This document shows positions 1 through 11,257 of a DNA stretch of 64,000 nt, in pieces. How positions within the stretch are numbered: the stretch's first letter is position 1; each line of letters opens with the position of its first letter. Origin of the DNA: Phanerodontia chrysosporium. Its lineage: Eukaryota; Basidiomycota; Agaricomycetes; Polyporales; Phanerochaetaceae. Below the pieces are notes generated by a model that was not told where the DNA came from, did not search any database, and was given only the letters and a program-made list of their open reading frames with translations. Made by a program: the position numbers and the translations under genes. Location of the stretch: NCBI GenBank assembly GCA_001910725.1, contig MJGA01000001.1, positions 2,356,001 to 2,420,000 on the forward strand. Reading direction: 5' to 3'.

Positions 1-2324
1 ACCCCGCAAACTCTTCATAGGCTCAAAAGTCCTCCTTGGACTTTTTGCTCTCTCACTTGTTATCCTGTCGGTCTCGTCCTCTGTCGGCTTCTTCTCAATC
101 CTGGGCGTCCGCGCCACGCTCATCATCGCAGAAGTCATTCCGTTCCTCGTGCTGGCCGTAGGAATCGACAACGTCTTCATCCTCGTGCACGAGATGGACC
201 GTCAGAACATGCTGCATGGCCCAAATGCTTCCGCCACGGCGAACTTCGGCGGGACGACGCCGCTCTCCCCTACGCAGTCGCGCGCGCCGCTGCAGTTCGA
301 GGCGTCACACTCGCAGGACGACTCGGTCGACGCGGGTTCAATGCCACTGTACCTGCCAGTCGAGGAGCGCGTCGCGCGGACGCTGGCGAAGATGGGCCCA
401 TCGATTCTACTCAGCACGATCACAGAGTTCGTGGCGTTCGCCTTGGGTGCGATCGTGCCTATGCCTGCTGTGCGCAACTTTGCATTGTACGCGGCGGGTA
501 GCGTTCTGCTCAATGCCTTGTTGCAAGTCACCGTCTTCGTGAGCGCAATGGCCCTAGATCAACGAAGAATCGAAGTAAGTGGCTCGCGAACTCCATTTGC
601 CTTTGGTCTAACCGATTTTCTGTTAGTCAAACAGAATTGACTGCTTCCCATGCATTCGCCTGCCCTCCCGTATCGCACTCATGGACCCTCCGCAGGCTAC
701 CAGTGGACTGGGCATCTTGGGGAAATTCATCCGCCGCCATTATGCTCCCTTCCTGCTCAAGCCTGTGGTCAAAGGCGTAGTATTGTTGACCTTCACCGGG
801 CTTTTGGTATGCTCCGTGATTTCGATACAACATATTGAACTTGGCTTCGGTGAGTGATTATCGAAGATTTCCCTAACGTCTCTGACTCGGACGTGCAGAT
901 CAGAGACTGGCGCTGCCCTCCGGATCGTACCTGATTAAGTGGTTTGACAGTGTCGATGCCTACCTTGAGATCGGCCCACCGGTCTACTTCGTAGTGGAGG
1001 ATGCGCCTGTCGAGAAGCGCAACATCCAACAGGAACTCTGCGGTCGCTTTACCACCTGTGACGATTTCTCGCTTGCCAACGTCCTTGAGCAGGAGCGCAA
1101 GAGAGTGGAGTCATCGTTCATTGCAGATCCAACGGCATCTTGGATAGATGACTTCATGAACTGGCTGAACCCGACGAACTCGATGTGCTGTCGCATAAAC
1201 AAACGCGATCCCACCAAGTTCTGCACGGGCAGACAGTCCCCTCGGGTCTGTAAACCCTGCTTCGAGGACCGCGAACCTGCCTGGAACATCACTATGGACG
1301 GCCTTCCGCAGGACGAAGAGTTCATGTTCTATCTCAAGCAATGGATCATCTCACCGACCTCAGAGCAGTGTCCTCTCGCTGGCGCAGCCTCTTATGGTAC
1401 CGCGCTCTCCTTCGACGAAGAGAGAACACGAGTCGCCGCGTCTCACTTCCGTACATCGCACAAGCCGCTCAAGTCACAAGCCGACTATATCAACTCCTTC
1501 CATGCCGCGCATCGCATCGCCGACGAGATCTCAGAGAACACAGGCCTGCGTGTCTTCCCCTACTCGCTACACTACGTCTTCTTTGACCAGTACGCGCACA
1601 TTGTTGCCATCACGGAGCAAATCCTCGGGCTCGGACTCGCCGCCGTACTCATTGTAACGGCGTTGCTCCTCGGCTCGTGGCGCACGGGCAGCATCGTCAC
1701 TGGCGTCGTTGCGCTCACCGTCATAAACGTGATGGGTGTCATGGGTATCTGGAACATTAACCTCAACGCGATCTCGCTCGTCAACCTGGTCATCTCGCTC
1801 GGCATCGCAGTCGAGTTTTGTGCCCATGTAGCACGCGCGTTCATGAGCTCGGGGTCCGGCCTGCCCATCGACCACCCTGCGGGGCAGAAGGAGCGTGACG
1901 AGCGCATGTGGACCGCATTGGTCGATGTTGGCCCATCCGTTCTGTCTGGCATCACCTTCACGAAGCTGATTGGCATGTCTGTGCTCGCGCTCACTCACTC
2001 GAAGATTCTGGAGGTTAGTTGGTCGTGTTGTTTCACAGAATGTCTCGCTGACTTTTGCAACTTCAGATTTACTACTTCAGGATGTGGATTACGCTGATTG
2101 TCTCCGGTGCTCTGCACGGCCTCGTCCTCCTTCCAGTAGTCCTCAGCTTGGCCGGAGGACCTGGCTTCCCGCTGCAGGAAGCTGATGAGGAGTGGATGTC
2201 ACACGCTATCAGGAATGATTATGAGTATACGTGAGTCAACACCTTTCTCGCCTGCATTGTGTAGGAATTGACCGATCTTCCCAGCCCATTCCTTGCGGAC
2301 GATGATTCCGCGATCAGCGACTAA
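1..2324 (+). CDS. NCR1: NPC1/Ncr1 sterol transporter, C-terminal part (5' end outside window)
   Basis: Niemann-Pick C1-type late-endosome/vacuole membrane protein that hands sterol from the lumen into the membrane. The window opens inside the sterol-sensing domain: hydrophobic helices, then AVGIDNVFILVHEMDRQ, the loop typical of NPC1. A second helix bundle follows the luminal loop (residues like SMCCRINKRDPTKFCTGRQ), with NLVISLGIAVEFCAHVARAF near the end. Exons read 1-574, 627-849, 899-2013, 2067-2230 and 2285-2324 (introns 575-626, 850-898, 2014-2066, 2231-2284, all GT-AG), and the protein ends in ..DDDSAISD. The roughly 2.3 kb seen carries no frame break. It converges on the SR-protein gene, 166 bp away. 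Patched-like or dispatched proteins were considered, but the cysteine-rich luminal loop and SSD wording fit NPC1. Confidence 0.93.
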
Positions 2325-2490
2325 CTATCTATGTACCATACTTCCTAGGATTTGTAGACATATTCTTTCATCACCTACTACCCCAGTGGCTCGTATGAGC
2401 AAGCGGAGATGTATTATTTCCGTATTTTGCGATATAGCACAGAGCACTTGGTACATGACAAGAATGGAGTAACGTTGTGAAGTCCTTTGC

Positions 2491-3382
2491 TTATGGCGGA
2501 GGCGATCGTGACCTGCTATCCCTGATATCATCCCTACTAGAGCTCCTTCCTCGGCTGCGTGACCGTGTGCGACTCCTGCTTCGGGAGTAGCGGGAGTATG
2601 ACGAGTACGACATCGAACGAGAGCGGGACCGCGGGGTGAGCGACCTCGTGCGGGAGCGGCTTGAGCGCACCGAATAGCTGCGCGAGCGGGAACGACGACG
2701 GTATCCTGTACCACCACGCTCGTAACTGGGTGATCGTCTGCGCGGCGGAAGGCGGTCGCCGCGGCGTACAGGAGACCGCGAGCGAGACCGCGAGTATGGG
2801 CGATATGTGTCCCTAGGTGGCGGGGGTGGACCACGACGGCCATAGCGTGGACGATAGTCATCGTAGCGGTCGAATCGGTCACGCCTGAACCCACGCCGCG
2901 GGGGAGAGCGCGAGCGTGACGGAGTGCGGGAGAATGAGCGCGGCCGAGGACGCCCATTGCGAGGAGGTGGACGGGGAGAGCGTGAACGAGAGCGGACAGG
3001 AAGGTCGGAGAGTTCAACTTTGAGGATGGCGCCGTCGAGCTGGCCGCCGTTCATGTGTGAGTAGGCACGGTGTGCTGACGCGGAGTCTGCGAACTCGATG
3101 GACGCTTTGCCTCTGTTCTGCCCAGCTGCACATACGCCGTCAATACAATTCGTACAGCATAGAGAAAGGCCACGCACATTTCCCGAACACTGGAAAGTCT
3201 ATTTTTGTTATTTCCCCGTAGAAGCTGAAGATGGTCTGCAAGTGCGACTCGACGACATTTCTCGTGAGGTTTGTGACCACGATCACTTTTGCGTGCGGCT
3301 TTTCAACCCTGTCGTCGGTGTCCATGTCCACGTCGACGTCGCGGAGAGGGTGTGGAGAAGTTGAGCGTCCGCGGGTCGACAT
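2491..3382 (-). CDS. RNPS1-like splicing factor: RRM plus C-terminal RS domain
   Basis: RNA-binding SR-type protein, probably the exon-junction/splicing activator RNPS1 homologue, acting in nuclear speckles. Two exons (3382-3178 and 3125-2491) are joined across intron 3126-3177. The protein begins MSTRGRSTSPHPLRDVD. The RRM starts at about residue 32 (KVIVVTNLTRNV, RNP2-like) and continues after the intron with NRGKASIEFADSASAHRAY (RNP1 region) and GAILKVELS. The last 150 residues are an RS domain dense in SRSRSP and PPRNGRPRPR blocks, the usual target of SR kinases. The start is the only upstream Met in frame and shares a 278 bp divergent promoter with DPH1. RNPS1 is preferred over other SR proteins because of the single RRM followed by an RS tail; the exact orthology is inferred. 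Confidence 0.85.
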
Positions 3383-3660
3383 GACTGCCGTAGGTTTGAG
3401 TTGAGGTCGATGGACTGGTTCAGATTCTCGCTCGGGTCGCGCAAGTCGTGTTACTCGGCACTTACCCTATCACCTGATATATTATCCAGGGATATTCCTC
3501 TTTGCTTACCATAGCTTACCCCGATTCACACTTGGCGCGCCTAATTAAGACACGCATGCTTATTCTCTGTTACCTTGTGTCATTGCCAGTGAATGCATGA
3601 CCCATCAACTTTTCTTCCAACCAACTACATCCTTTGCCCAAAAATCGCGGTCACCATACT

Positions 3661-5424
3661 ATGGCAGAGGCTGCAGTGACCGAAGCCAAGACACCCAAGG
3701 CATCTAAGACGTCATCTAGTGCCGCTAAACCTCGCAAGCGTTTCGTGGGCAGCAAGTCCTCTGGCCCTTCGAAGTCGGGAGCTTCACATGTAGTGGCCAA
3801 TCAAATACCACAGGAAATCCTACAGGACCCTCAGCTGAATGCTGCAATCAAGGCCCTTCCATCTAATTACTCCTTCGAGATTCACAAAACTATTCATCAT
3901 ATCCGAAAGAATGGCTCGAAAATGGTTGCCTTGCAGATGCCTGAAGGACTGCAAATGTTCGCGTGCACTATTGCGGACATCATTGAACGGTGCGCAGGTG
4001 ATTTTCACCAGGCCCTTCGGTTTTATCTTGTGCTCACAATGCTCGTGCAGGTTTACTGATGCGCTCACGGTAATCATGGGGGATGTCACATATGGCGCAT
4101 GTTGTATCGACGATTATACTGCAGTCGCTTTGGGTTGCGACATGCTGATACACTATGGGCACAGCTGCCTTGGTAAGTGATATAATCTTGATACGTCTGT
4201 CTTTACTAATATGGATTCAGTTCCTATGACTGAAACGACCATCAAGACACTCTACGTCTTTGTAGAAATTGCCATCGACTCGAACCATCTCGCGCAGACG
4301 ATCCGCCTCAACTTCCCCACGGACAGGAGAAGGTTCCATGAGGCACTCCTTGACGAGGAAGACACGAACAGTCAAATACCTGCTGGACGACCAATAGGTC
4401 CTGGACAGCACCTCCGGATAGAGGGCGCGGAGCGATCCGGTGCAGCCGATAGCCAGGTAGACAAGGACGCAGACCTGAAGGCTGTTGCCTCACCAGCGGA
4501 GCCAACGCGCCTTGCGCTTGTTTCGACCATTCAATTCGTGGCCGCTCTCGCGAGACTGAAGGAGGATCTTACTACTGAGTGGTCAGACCCGCACGCGCAA
4601 GCCTCAAGTGAAGGTTCAAGTAACTATGGAGAGTTGGAGCTTGGCCGGCCTCGGCTGTGGCAGGGCAAGTACGAAGCGATGATCCCGCGCTCTAAACCAC
4701 TGTCTCCCGGTGAGATCCTCGGGTGCACTGCTCCCCACCTGAGTGACGACGTCGACGCGCTCATGTACGCAATCACATCTCGCTCTTTTTCTCACTCTGT
4801 GGCTGACTATGATCGCAAAGCTACCTCGGCGATGGTCGTTTCCATCTCGAGTCAATTATGATAGCCAACCCGACTGTGCCAGCCTTTCGGTACGATCCAT
4901 ACTCGAAGAAGCTCACGCGTGAGCGATACAACCACAGCGAGATGCGCACGGTACGACATGAGGCGTGCAGGCCGCACGACGCAGCATCGACGCTCTGGCA
5001 TCGCAAGGCGAGGAGGTTGCACGCACACAGGCCGAGCCTCCGCTTTGGGGCGTCGTCCTCGGGACACTCGGCCGTCAGGGTAGCTTCCGGCAGCTCCAAG
5101 CAATCACTCATCAGCTCTCGTCTCGCGCACACCGATTCCGTACATGCCAATTCTTCTCTCCGAGCTCTCGCCCGCGAAGCTCTCACTCTTCAGTCCTCAC
5201 ATCTCGACGTTCGTCCAGACGTCATGCCCCGCCTGTCAATTGATTGGGGATATGCCTTCGATAAGCCGCTGCTAAGTCCGTACGAGACCGCTGTCGCAGT
5301 CGGCAAAGCAGTTGGGTGGATTGAAGAGTATGACGATGGAAAGAAAAAAGAGAACGTCTATCCCATGGATTTTTACGCTGCGGGGACGCCATGGGCGATT
5401 GCTCGCCAAAAGGCTGTATATTGA
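3661..5424 (+). CDS. DPH1: 2-(3-amino-3-carboxypropyl)histidine synthase subunit 1 (diphthamide biosynthesis), with three frame breaks
   Basis: Non-canonical radical-SAM enzyme subunit (4Fe-4S) that, with Dph2, makes the first diphthamide intermediate on eEF2 in the cytosol. Four exons: 3661-3989, 4051-4172, 4221-4764, 4821-5424. The donor GTGCGC at 3990 gives the family reading [20 protein letters not shown] across the junction. The three cluster cysteines are visible: [15 protein letters not shown] and the Cys of [26 protein letters not shown] is also diagnostic. In the last exon the frame must change three times, near 4966, 5130 and 5228, each as if one base were missing. At the third site TGCCCCGCC lacks one C of the expected run, right at the third cysteine. 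Between the breaks the family text is intact ([26 protein letters not shown]), so the gene looks sound and the sequence faulty. The small N-terminal extension is Lys/Ser rich. Confidence 0.9.
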
Positions 5425-5597
5425 GTGTTTCCTTGTATTATACGGTATCTATATCCCCAGTGTAGCTATAGCTGCTCCATCCAATAGGCGACCAGATGTT
5501 CCTCTGCTATAACTGCAATTGCTTTGTGTGTGAACGAATGAGACGCCCAGCAATCCATCTCGGCGTAGATTATACACTAGTAGATGCGGTCAGTTTA

Positions 5598-8500
5598 CTA
5601 GGTAAACAGGGGCTGGAAGTAAACAGCGTACCCATAAGCGTATTCGACTTCGTCCACACCGGCGCCGGCCTGGAAAGGACCCGACGGCTCCTTGGGCATC
5701 GGTCCCAGCTCCGGCTCTTCATCGTCAGCCTCGAGGTCGATCGCGCTGCCGTCGTCGAGCTCGAAGGGCATCACGGGGCGCAGACCACTGCCTGAGCTCG
5801 AGCGTCGGCCGCCATGCGGCGACTTGGCCAGTGCCGCCATGGTCTTCGGGCTCATGTGCTACGATCGAAGAGACTAATCAGCATCACGTCTCCGGCGGCA
5901 CGGTGTTCGCACGGCACGCACCTCCCAGTTGTTCAGGTTCTCATCAGGGATGTCCTTGTCCTCGCGGTCGCGCAGGTCCAGCCGCGCCTCGTCGCCGAGT
6001 TCGCCAATGGACACGATGCTCTCGCTATCGCTGATGCCGTCCGATATGTCCGACGCGAACTCGGGCAGGCGGCTCCACGCAGACATCCCGCCGGTGTAGC
6101 CGCTGGGCGCGCTCTGCGAGTCCGACCAACCGAGGTCGGACAGGTACTCCTCATACTCCTCCTCAAAGGCGATGTCCTCTGTGACGTACGGGAGAAATAT
6201 GGCCGGGTCCGGCGCGTGGGCGCGAAGCGGCGGGAACACGTCCGCGTCGGTCGTGTTGGGGGTCCCCACCGGCCGGATGATGCCGGACAGCTCGGGACCT
6301 GGGTGGAGACCCTCGAGGTGCTGGGAGAGACTCATGGAGCGGCGGTGTCCGCCAGTGGAATGCTGCGTCGCTGCGGCGCCGTACCGCTTCGTGTTGTCTA
6401 GCGTGCACTGCCGTCAGCGCCTAATCAATGGTTACAGATGCGAAGCACGCACAGAACTTGACGAGGTGTCGCAGGGCTTGTTCTTGCGCCTGTGCGACTG
6501 TTACTGATGGTCTGAGGCTGCTAACGGCACACAGGGCTTACTTGTGAATCCGAGACGTCGTCAACTTCGATACCAGTCAGCCATTCGTCACGCAGGTCGG
6601 GACGGCAGTTGAGATAGACGGCGGTGATGACTTGCATATTTGCTGCGCGGCGAAGTCAAGGCGGCTCGGGAGCGTGAATTGCATACGCACATTGCCTCCA
6701 CTTCCGACCGCAGAACGGCACTTGACTCTTGATCAATTTGAGCACATGCAGCTGCAATAGGGGTGCTGCACTTTCAGGATACGTTTGAGCACTGCCTGCC
6801 ACGTGAATCAGTAACTGCGTAATTAGCAGATACATCTACACCAAAGTTGACATACAGAACTCTTGTATTGCACAAGCATTCGTATCCGGTGCGAGCGATG
6901 CTTGGACAGCTTTTGCATGATCTTGGCGAAGTTGATCGTGGAGAAAAAGTTTCTCCATGAGAAGTCAGTCAACAAGTCGACCTCTTCCTCTCGTTTCTCG
7001 CCGTTGGAAGAGTCGTTACCCTGGTGATAGTCTGTCTCGGCGCTTTGAGCATGTCATCTTCCGGCCTAGTCTGTTGTGGATTGCTCGAGAAGTGCAGCTG
7101 ACAAAAGCGGAAGAAGCTGCGAATGGGGGCAGTAAGTGAAAGCCTGTGGGTATATGCGGAGAACGCTCACTTGTTGTCTGGAGCGTCAGCCTTCGACACT
7201 ACAGTTGTTGCGACTTCTTGAAGCCCAAACATCTTCAGGATGAGCAGCAGGCAATTCGTGTCTAGGAGGATCTGGCCCAAATGATGAAACTTCATCACGT
7301 CTAGTTGGCGTCAGCCCGACTATAGGCACCGCGAGTCTCTGCGCTCTACTCACGGGAGACCTTGAACCATTTCAGCGTGAGAAGCAGGATCGCGGAGACC
7401 GCTTTCGAGGTGATCTCGCGGTGTCGAGTCACGTCGATGTCATCCAACGTTGGCGGAGGCGGCGGCGGGCCATCAAGGGCTAACCAATCACCGCATGTCA
7501 GTCCTATGACACGATTCGGCGCACCCTGCAGTCCGCTTACGTGACGACACTCCAGGCGGGAACCCGCCGTTCGGCTGCTGTGCATTGCCCGCCGAAGCAG
7601 TCACCGTAGCCAGGAGTAGCTTCAGCAACACGAGGACCCAGCCGGAGAGCACGGGCAGCACAGCGCTCTGCGGGAATGTTAGCCGCGTTAAGCACGAGGA
7701 AGAGCAGCGCAAGGCAGGTATCGCGACGTACGTATATTTGCTCCACGCGTTTTAGGCGCATAAGGTCCTCCTTCCTCTCTTTTGCCTTGCGTTTCTCCGC
7801 AGCCGTCTCCGCCTTGGCCATGGCCTCATCGGCTTCTGCGATCTTGGAGTCCAAATGCGCGATGTCCGGGAGTGTTTCGGAGGCTTCGTCATCCTGCATG
7901 CCGGCGCCGCACCAGGGCATTAAGTCAGTGCGCACGCAGCAGGTGTTACAAACTCTAAAGACGCACGCTGGGCGCCACTTTCGGCTCGAAGACCCTCTCG
8001 CTCCCGGGCATGCGTTCGAGTCCGCTCTCTGCCGTCATGCACTCCTCCCGTGTTCGCCACATCTGCCAGAGAGACAGACTAACGTACATGTGCTTGTGAT
8101 AGAGCTTGTCTGCCTCATCGATGGCATACGGGACTAGAGAGCCGCCACGCCGGCCCGCCCAGGTGCTCCTGGAGAAGGGGAACAGGAACGGTCTCGTCTG
8201 GTCCGTCTGGAACTGCTGTTTCTTAGGTTTCGGCGACGGCGGGGGACTGGGAGCAGGTGTCGCTGGTTGGGGCATCCTGAACCCGGAGCCGGCCTGGCTC
8301 GGATGATACGGCGGCCCGTGCGGGTGCGCAGCGGACAAGCCGGGGTGGGAGACTTCTGAGTCGTCATGCTCGTAATGGTGCCGCACAGGTATTGGAGAGT
8401 ACGCTTCCGCGAGTTTCGAAGTGGGTACGGGTATTGGAGCTGAAATCTGGTCCAGATCGGGGTGCTGCTTGTGAGGGGCAAACGTTGGATACTTGACAGA

Positions 8501-9825
8501 AATCTCCTGGTGGAAGGCCTCGATGTCCAGTGGAGATGCCTTTATGGGTATAGCTGTGACGAGGATCAGTCAATAGCCTGGAAGAACGCAGAACATGGGT
8601 CATGTGCAACCTTCGTCAGGAACGGGGCCTAGCCCCGCTAGTTCCCGGGTGAGATTCTTGACTCGAGCAAGTTCACGAATGCCTCCACAGCAAGTGAGAA
8701 TAGACTTCCAAAGCACGAGTAGGAGCTTCCGAGACGATTAGAACGTAGCGCGAGATCCCTGATGTCATCTGGGACACACCTTCTTCACGGGGTAGCCTTT
8801 GGCGCTCTTATCTTTGAGACCAGCGACCACGTTGAACAAATACACGGGGAGCGGAGGTTCCAGGCTCACTGTGACGCCGGTCAGCAGCAGGATCTCATTC
8901 CGAGAAAAGCAGATACTCACTCAGCTCATCCGCAAAGTCATCATGTCCTTTGAAGACCTCCACCATATGATAGAGCATGCCCAGATAGACAGAGAGTTCT
9001 GTCGTAACCTCTTCCATGAAATCTGCTTTCTCCTGTGCCGAGATATTGAAATGCGCGGCGTCCTGATCTGAGAGACTACTGCGGAGATGATGAACATTTC
9101 AGCATGTTGTTAGTGCATAGCAATGTGATAGTGATACCATAGGAGATCGTGCTTTGAGCAAGCTATCTTCATAGCTTCGACGATGTTACTCACACCGTTT
9201 GCGGCTCGCACCACTTTGCAGTTCTCAACGATCCAGTGCAGCTGATGCTCGGGCGACGATGTCTCCGCAAACGTGCCTAGGAGAGTGAGCGTCACACCGT
9301 ACATTGCGTATCGGAGCGCGTACCTTGTAAAACATACAGTAGCCTTCGAGCATTGGTGAACCTGAACTCGGCATCTCGATGCTCGAGACCCTCCAGTAGC
9401 CGTTCCACGTGCGCCTTTCTCTGGTTGAACGTGCTGTCTATCCACTCTGTATCAAAGGGGTGTGGGATGGTCAGGTGTGCGGGGATAAGAGAGCTATCTG
9501 TACTCACTCCCAGGAAACGACCCTTCCCATGCTCTGAGGTTCTCCGCCACCTGGGGCATTTCCACGTACGAGTAGAACTCTTCTATCTCATTCAGTACTG
9601 TGTCTTCGTCATCATAACGAAAGTCATAATATGACTGCTACTTTCTCAACTGCGCATGAGGATAGCAAGATATCGAGAAAGGACGTGTGAACATGCCTTG
9701 GGCTTCGGCGCGGAGCCGACCATGGCCCTAAGCTGCCGAGAGTAATGGAGTCTAGGTTGACTTGCTGCATAGCGAGTCTCGTATGAGTCTGGACTTTGAC
9801 GCGATAATAGCCATTCCCGTACCAT
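5598..9825 (-). CDS. FAR11: Far11/STRIP (N1221-domain) scaffold of the STRIPAK complex, 18 exons
   Basis: Scaffold of the STRIPAK phosphatase-kinase complex, which in fungi controls cell fusion, septation and fruiting. Exons (minus strand) run 9825-9697, 9634-9508, 9446-9324, 9276-9138, 9078-8931, 8868-8780, 8725-8611, 8553-7967, 7893-7732, 7667-7541, 7479-7354, 7300-7171, 7116-6856, 6795-6691, 6642-6541, 6489-6453, 6397-5932, 5858-5598. The N1221 half shows NARRLLYVLQGTFAE, WIVENCKVVRAANGV and TDQTRPFLFPFSR, then YVSLSLWQMWRTREECM. The second half shows AVLPVLSGWVLVLLKLLLA and KFHHLGQILLDTNCLLL, the DUF3402 region. Intron 9635-9696 uses a GC donor. Two single-base losses are implied, near 7041 and 6760 (CACCCCTATTG lacks a C). 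The start is uncertain: Met at 9825 is the first in frame, but an upstream exon starting near 9975 (MRNFHEPPSRPSPSPRNT) is possible. Confidence 0.88.
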
Positions 9826-11257
9826 GTCTCGCTTCGTAGAACTAGGGTGCCGAGTGGACACGTCGTTGTGTCAGTCGGGTATACAGTGTTGCACAGCACA
9901 GACACGCACCGTTATGTGGAAATGAACGGTATTGCGGGGCGACGGAGAAGGACGAGAGGGAGGCTCATGAAAGTTGCGCATCAACGCGCCGTCCCGCGCA
10001 GGGGCGTGTCTGCCGGCGCTTTCGATGGCAGACGCTCGCCGTTAGCGCCAGCCTTGTGGCGAACGTTTTGGTCGAGGAGATCGTGTTTCATTTTGAGCAC
10101 GAGCACATTGGAGCTCGGGTAGCTACAGTAGGTCGGATGGTGGGTATAACTGATTGTCAAGCTAGACGTACGTGCACATGCTGAGACGACGCCAGTGCGG
10201 TCGTGGGTCGATGCGCTCTCACCGCGCCAGAGTTGGCCGAAGAATGTATCTCACGGTGCTAGTTGCGCCGCTATTTTTTGCTATGCGGAGAGCTGGAAGC
10301 TTTTCCGCAGATAGGACGTTGGTGAGACTTGCAGTCGGCGATGGATGGGGAGACGACCCCGAAACGCGACAGGCCGAAAGCGGAAGGAGGGCGCTGGTCC
10401 CCCAGGAAGCGCGTAAGGAGAGACATATCGTTGATTGCAGCGGACGTCGTGCATTCTGTGCACTGCGCGTGTCGCGTCGAGTCATCGCGAACGCGCAGAC
10501 GATGAGCAGATAGGGACGATGGGGCCGATATGGGTGTGCGCCAACACTGCACTTGCGGCGGCGGCACCAGGAGACCCGGCTGGGAGACCGGGAGACCTCT
10601 GGTTCAGGGGTCCCCCCTGGCCGCAGCCCGGCCGGGTCATTGGGGCCTGCTGGGCCTGGAGACCAACGGGCGCTTGACGTAAGCATGCGCGCGAGGAGAA
10701 AAGAAACGGTTCAAAAAAACAGGCCCGCCAGGCTTTCTCGCCAGTCACCACCTCCAAGGATCGACCCTCCCTCGACAAGCCCCGTCGAGTCGATCCCTCG
10801 TTGCCTGTTCCCACCTTCTCCCTCTCGACGACGAAGACGACGACAACGGCGACCCGACAGGAGAGGGCGTTCATTCTCCCCTAACTCCCCCGACAACCGC
10901 GATTCTCTCTGCCTGGTCGGAGACGAACTTGCTCATTGGCCTCTTGGGTATATCTGGCTTTATCCTTCATCAAGCCCTCCAAGAGTTCCCGATCTCCGTC
11001 TTTCTCGCTCGAGTGATCGTTGTCGACAAAAGGCACGCCTTCGCTGTGCGTTCGCCACAGGACTCTGTCTATTCCGTCATCCTCGTCCCTGTCCGACTCG
11101 ATTCCTGTTTGTTTCACGACCTACTTTACGACCGGCCTTCCTACTCCCACCGTCCCTCGACATTCTCGCAAGCTCAGCTCAGAGTCAGCGGCAGGCACCA
11201 CCCCCGTTAATTCTGCGCAGCTCGCGAGCGGCTTCTACAGCCTCCTCTAATTTGCAG
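9826..11257. promoter_or_regulatory. Divergent intergenic region between STRIP and cyclin genes
   Basis: About 1.4 kb between divergent starts. It should hold both promoters and 5' UTRs. A possible first STRIP exon lies at about 9905-9980. CTAATTTGCAG ends immediately before the cyclin ATG at 11258, which suggests a 5' UTR intron. The frame open from 10553 has no family resemblance and is treated as leader sequence. Confidence 0.5.

Noticed and set aside
4900..5424. DPH1 as a pseudogene
   Set aside because: The breaks are all single-base losses, some in runs, and conserved text resumes at once. The same pattern occurs in essential genes nearby, so sequence error is more likely.
10553..11257. 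Upstream extension of the cyclin reading frame
   Set aside because: No conserved text; a splice acceptor lies directly before the ATG at 11258, so this is leader sequence.
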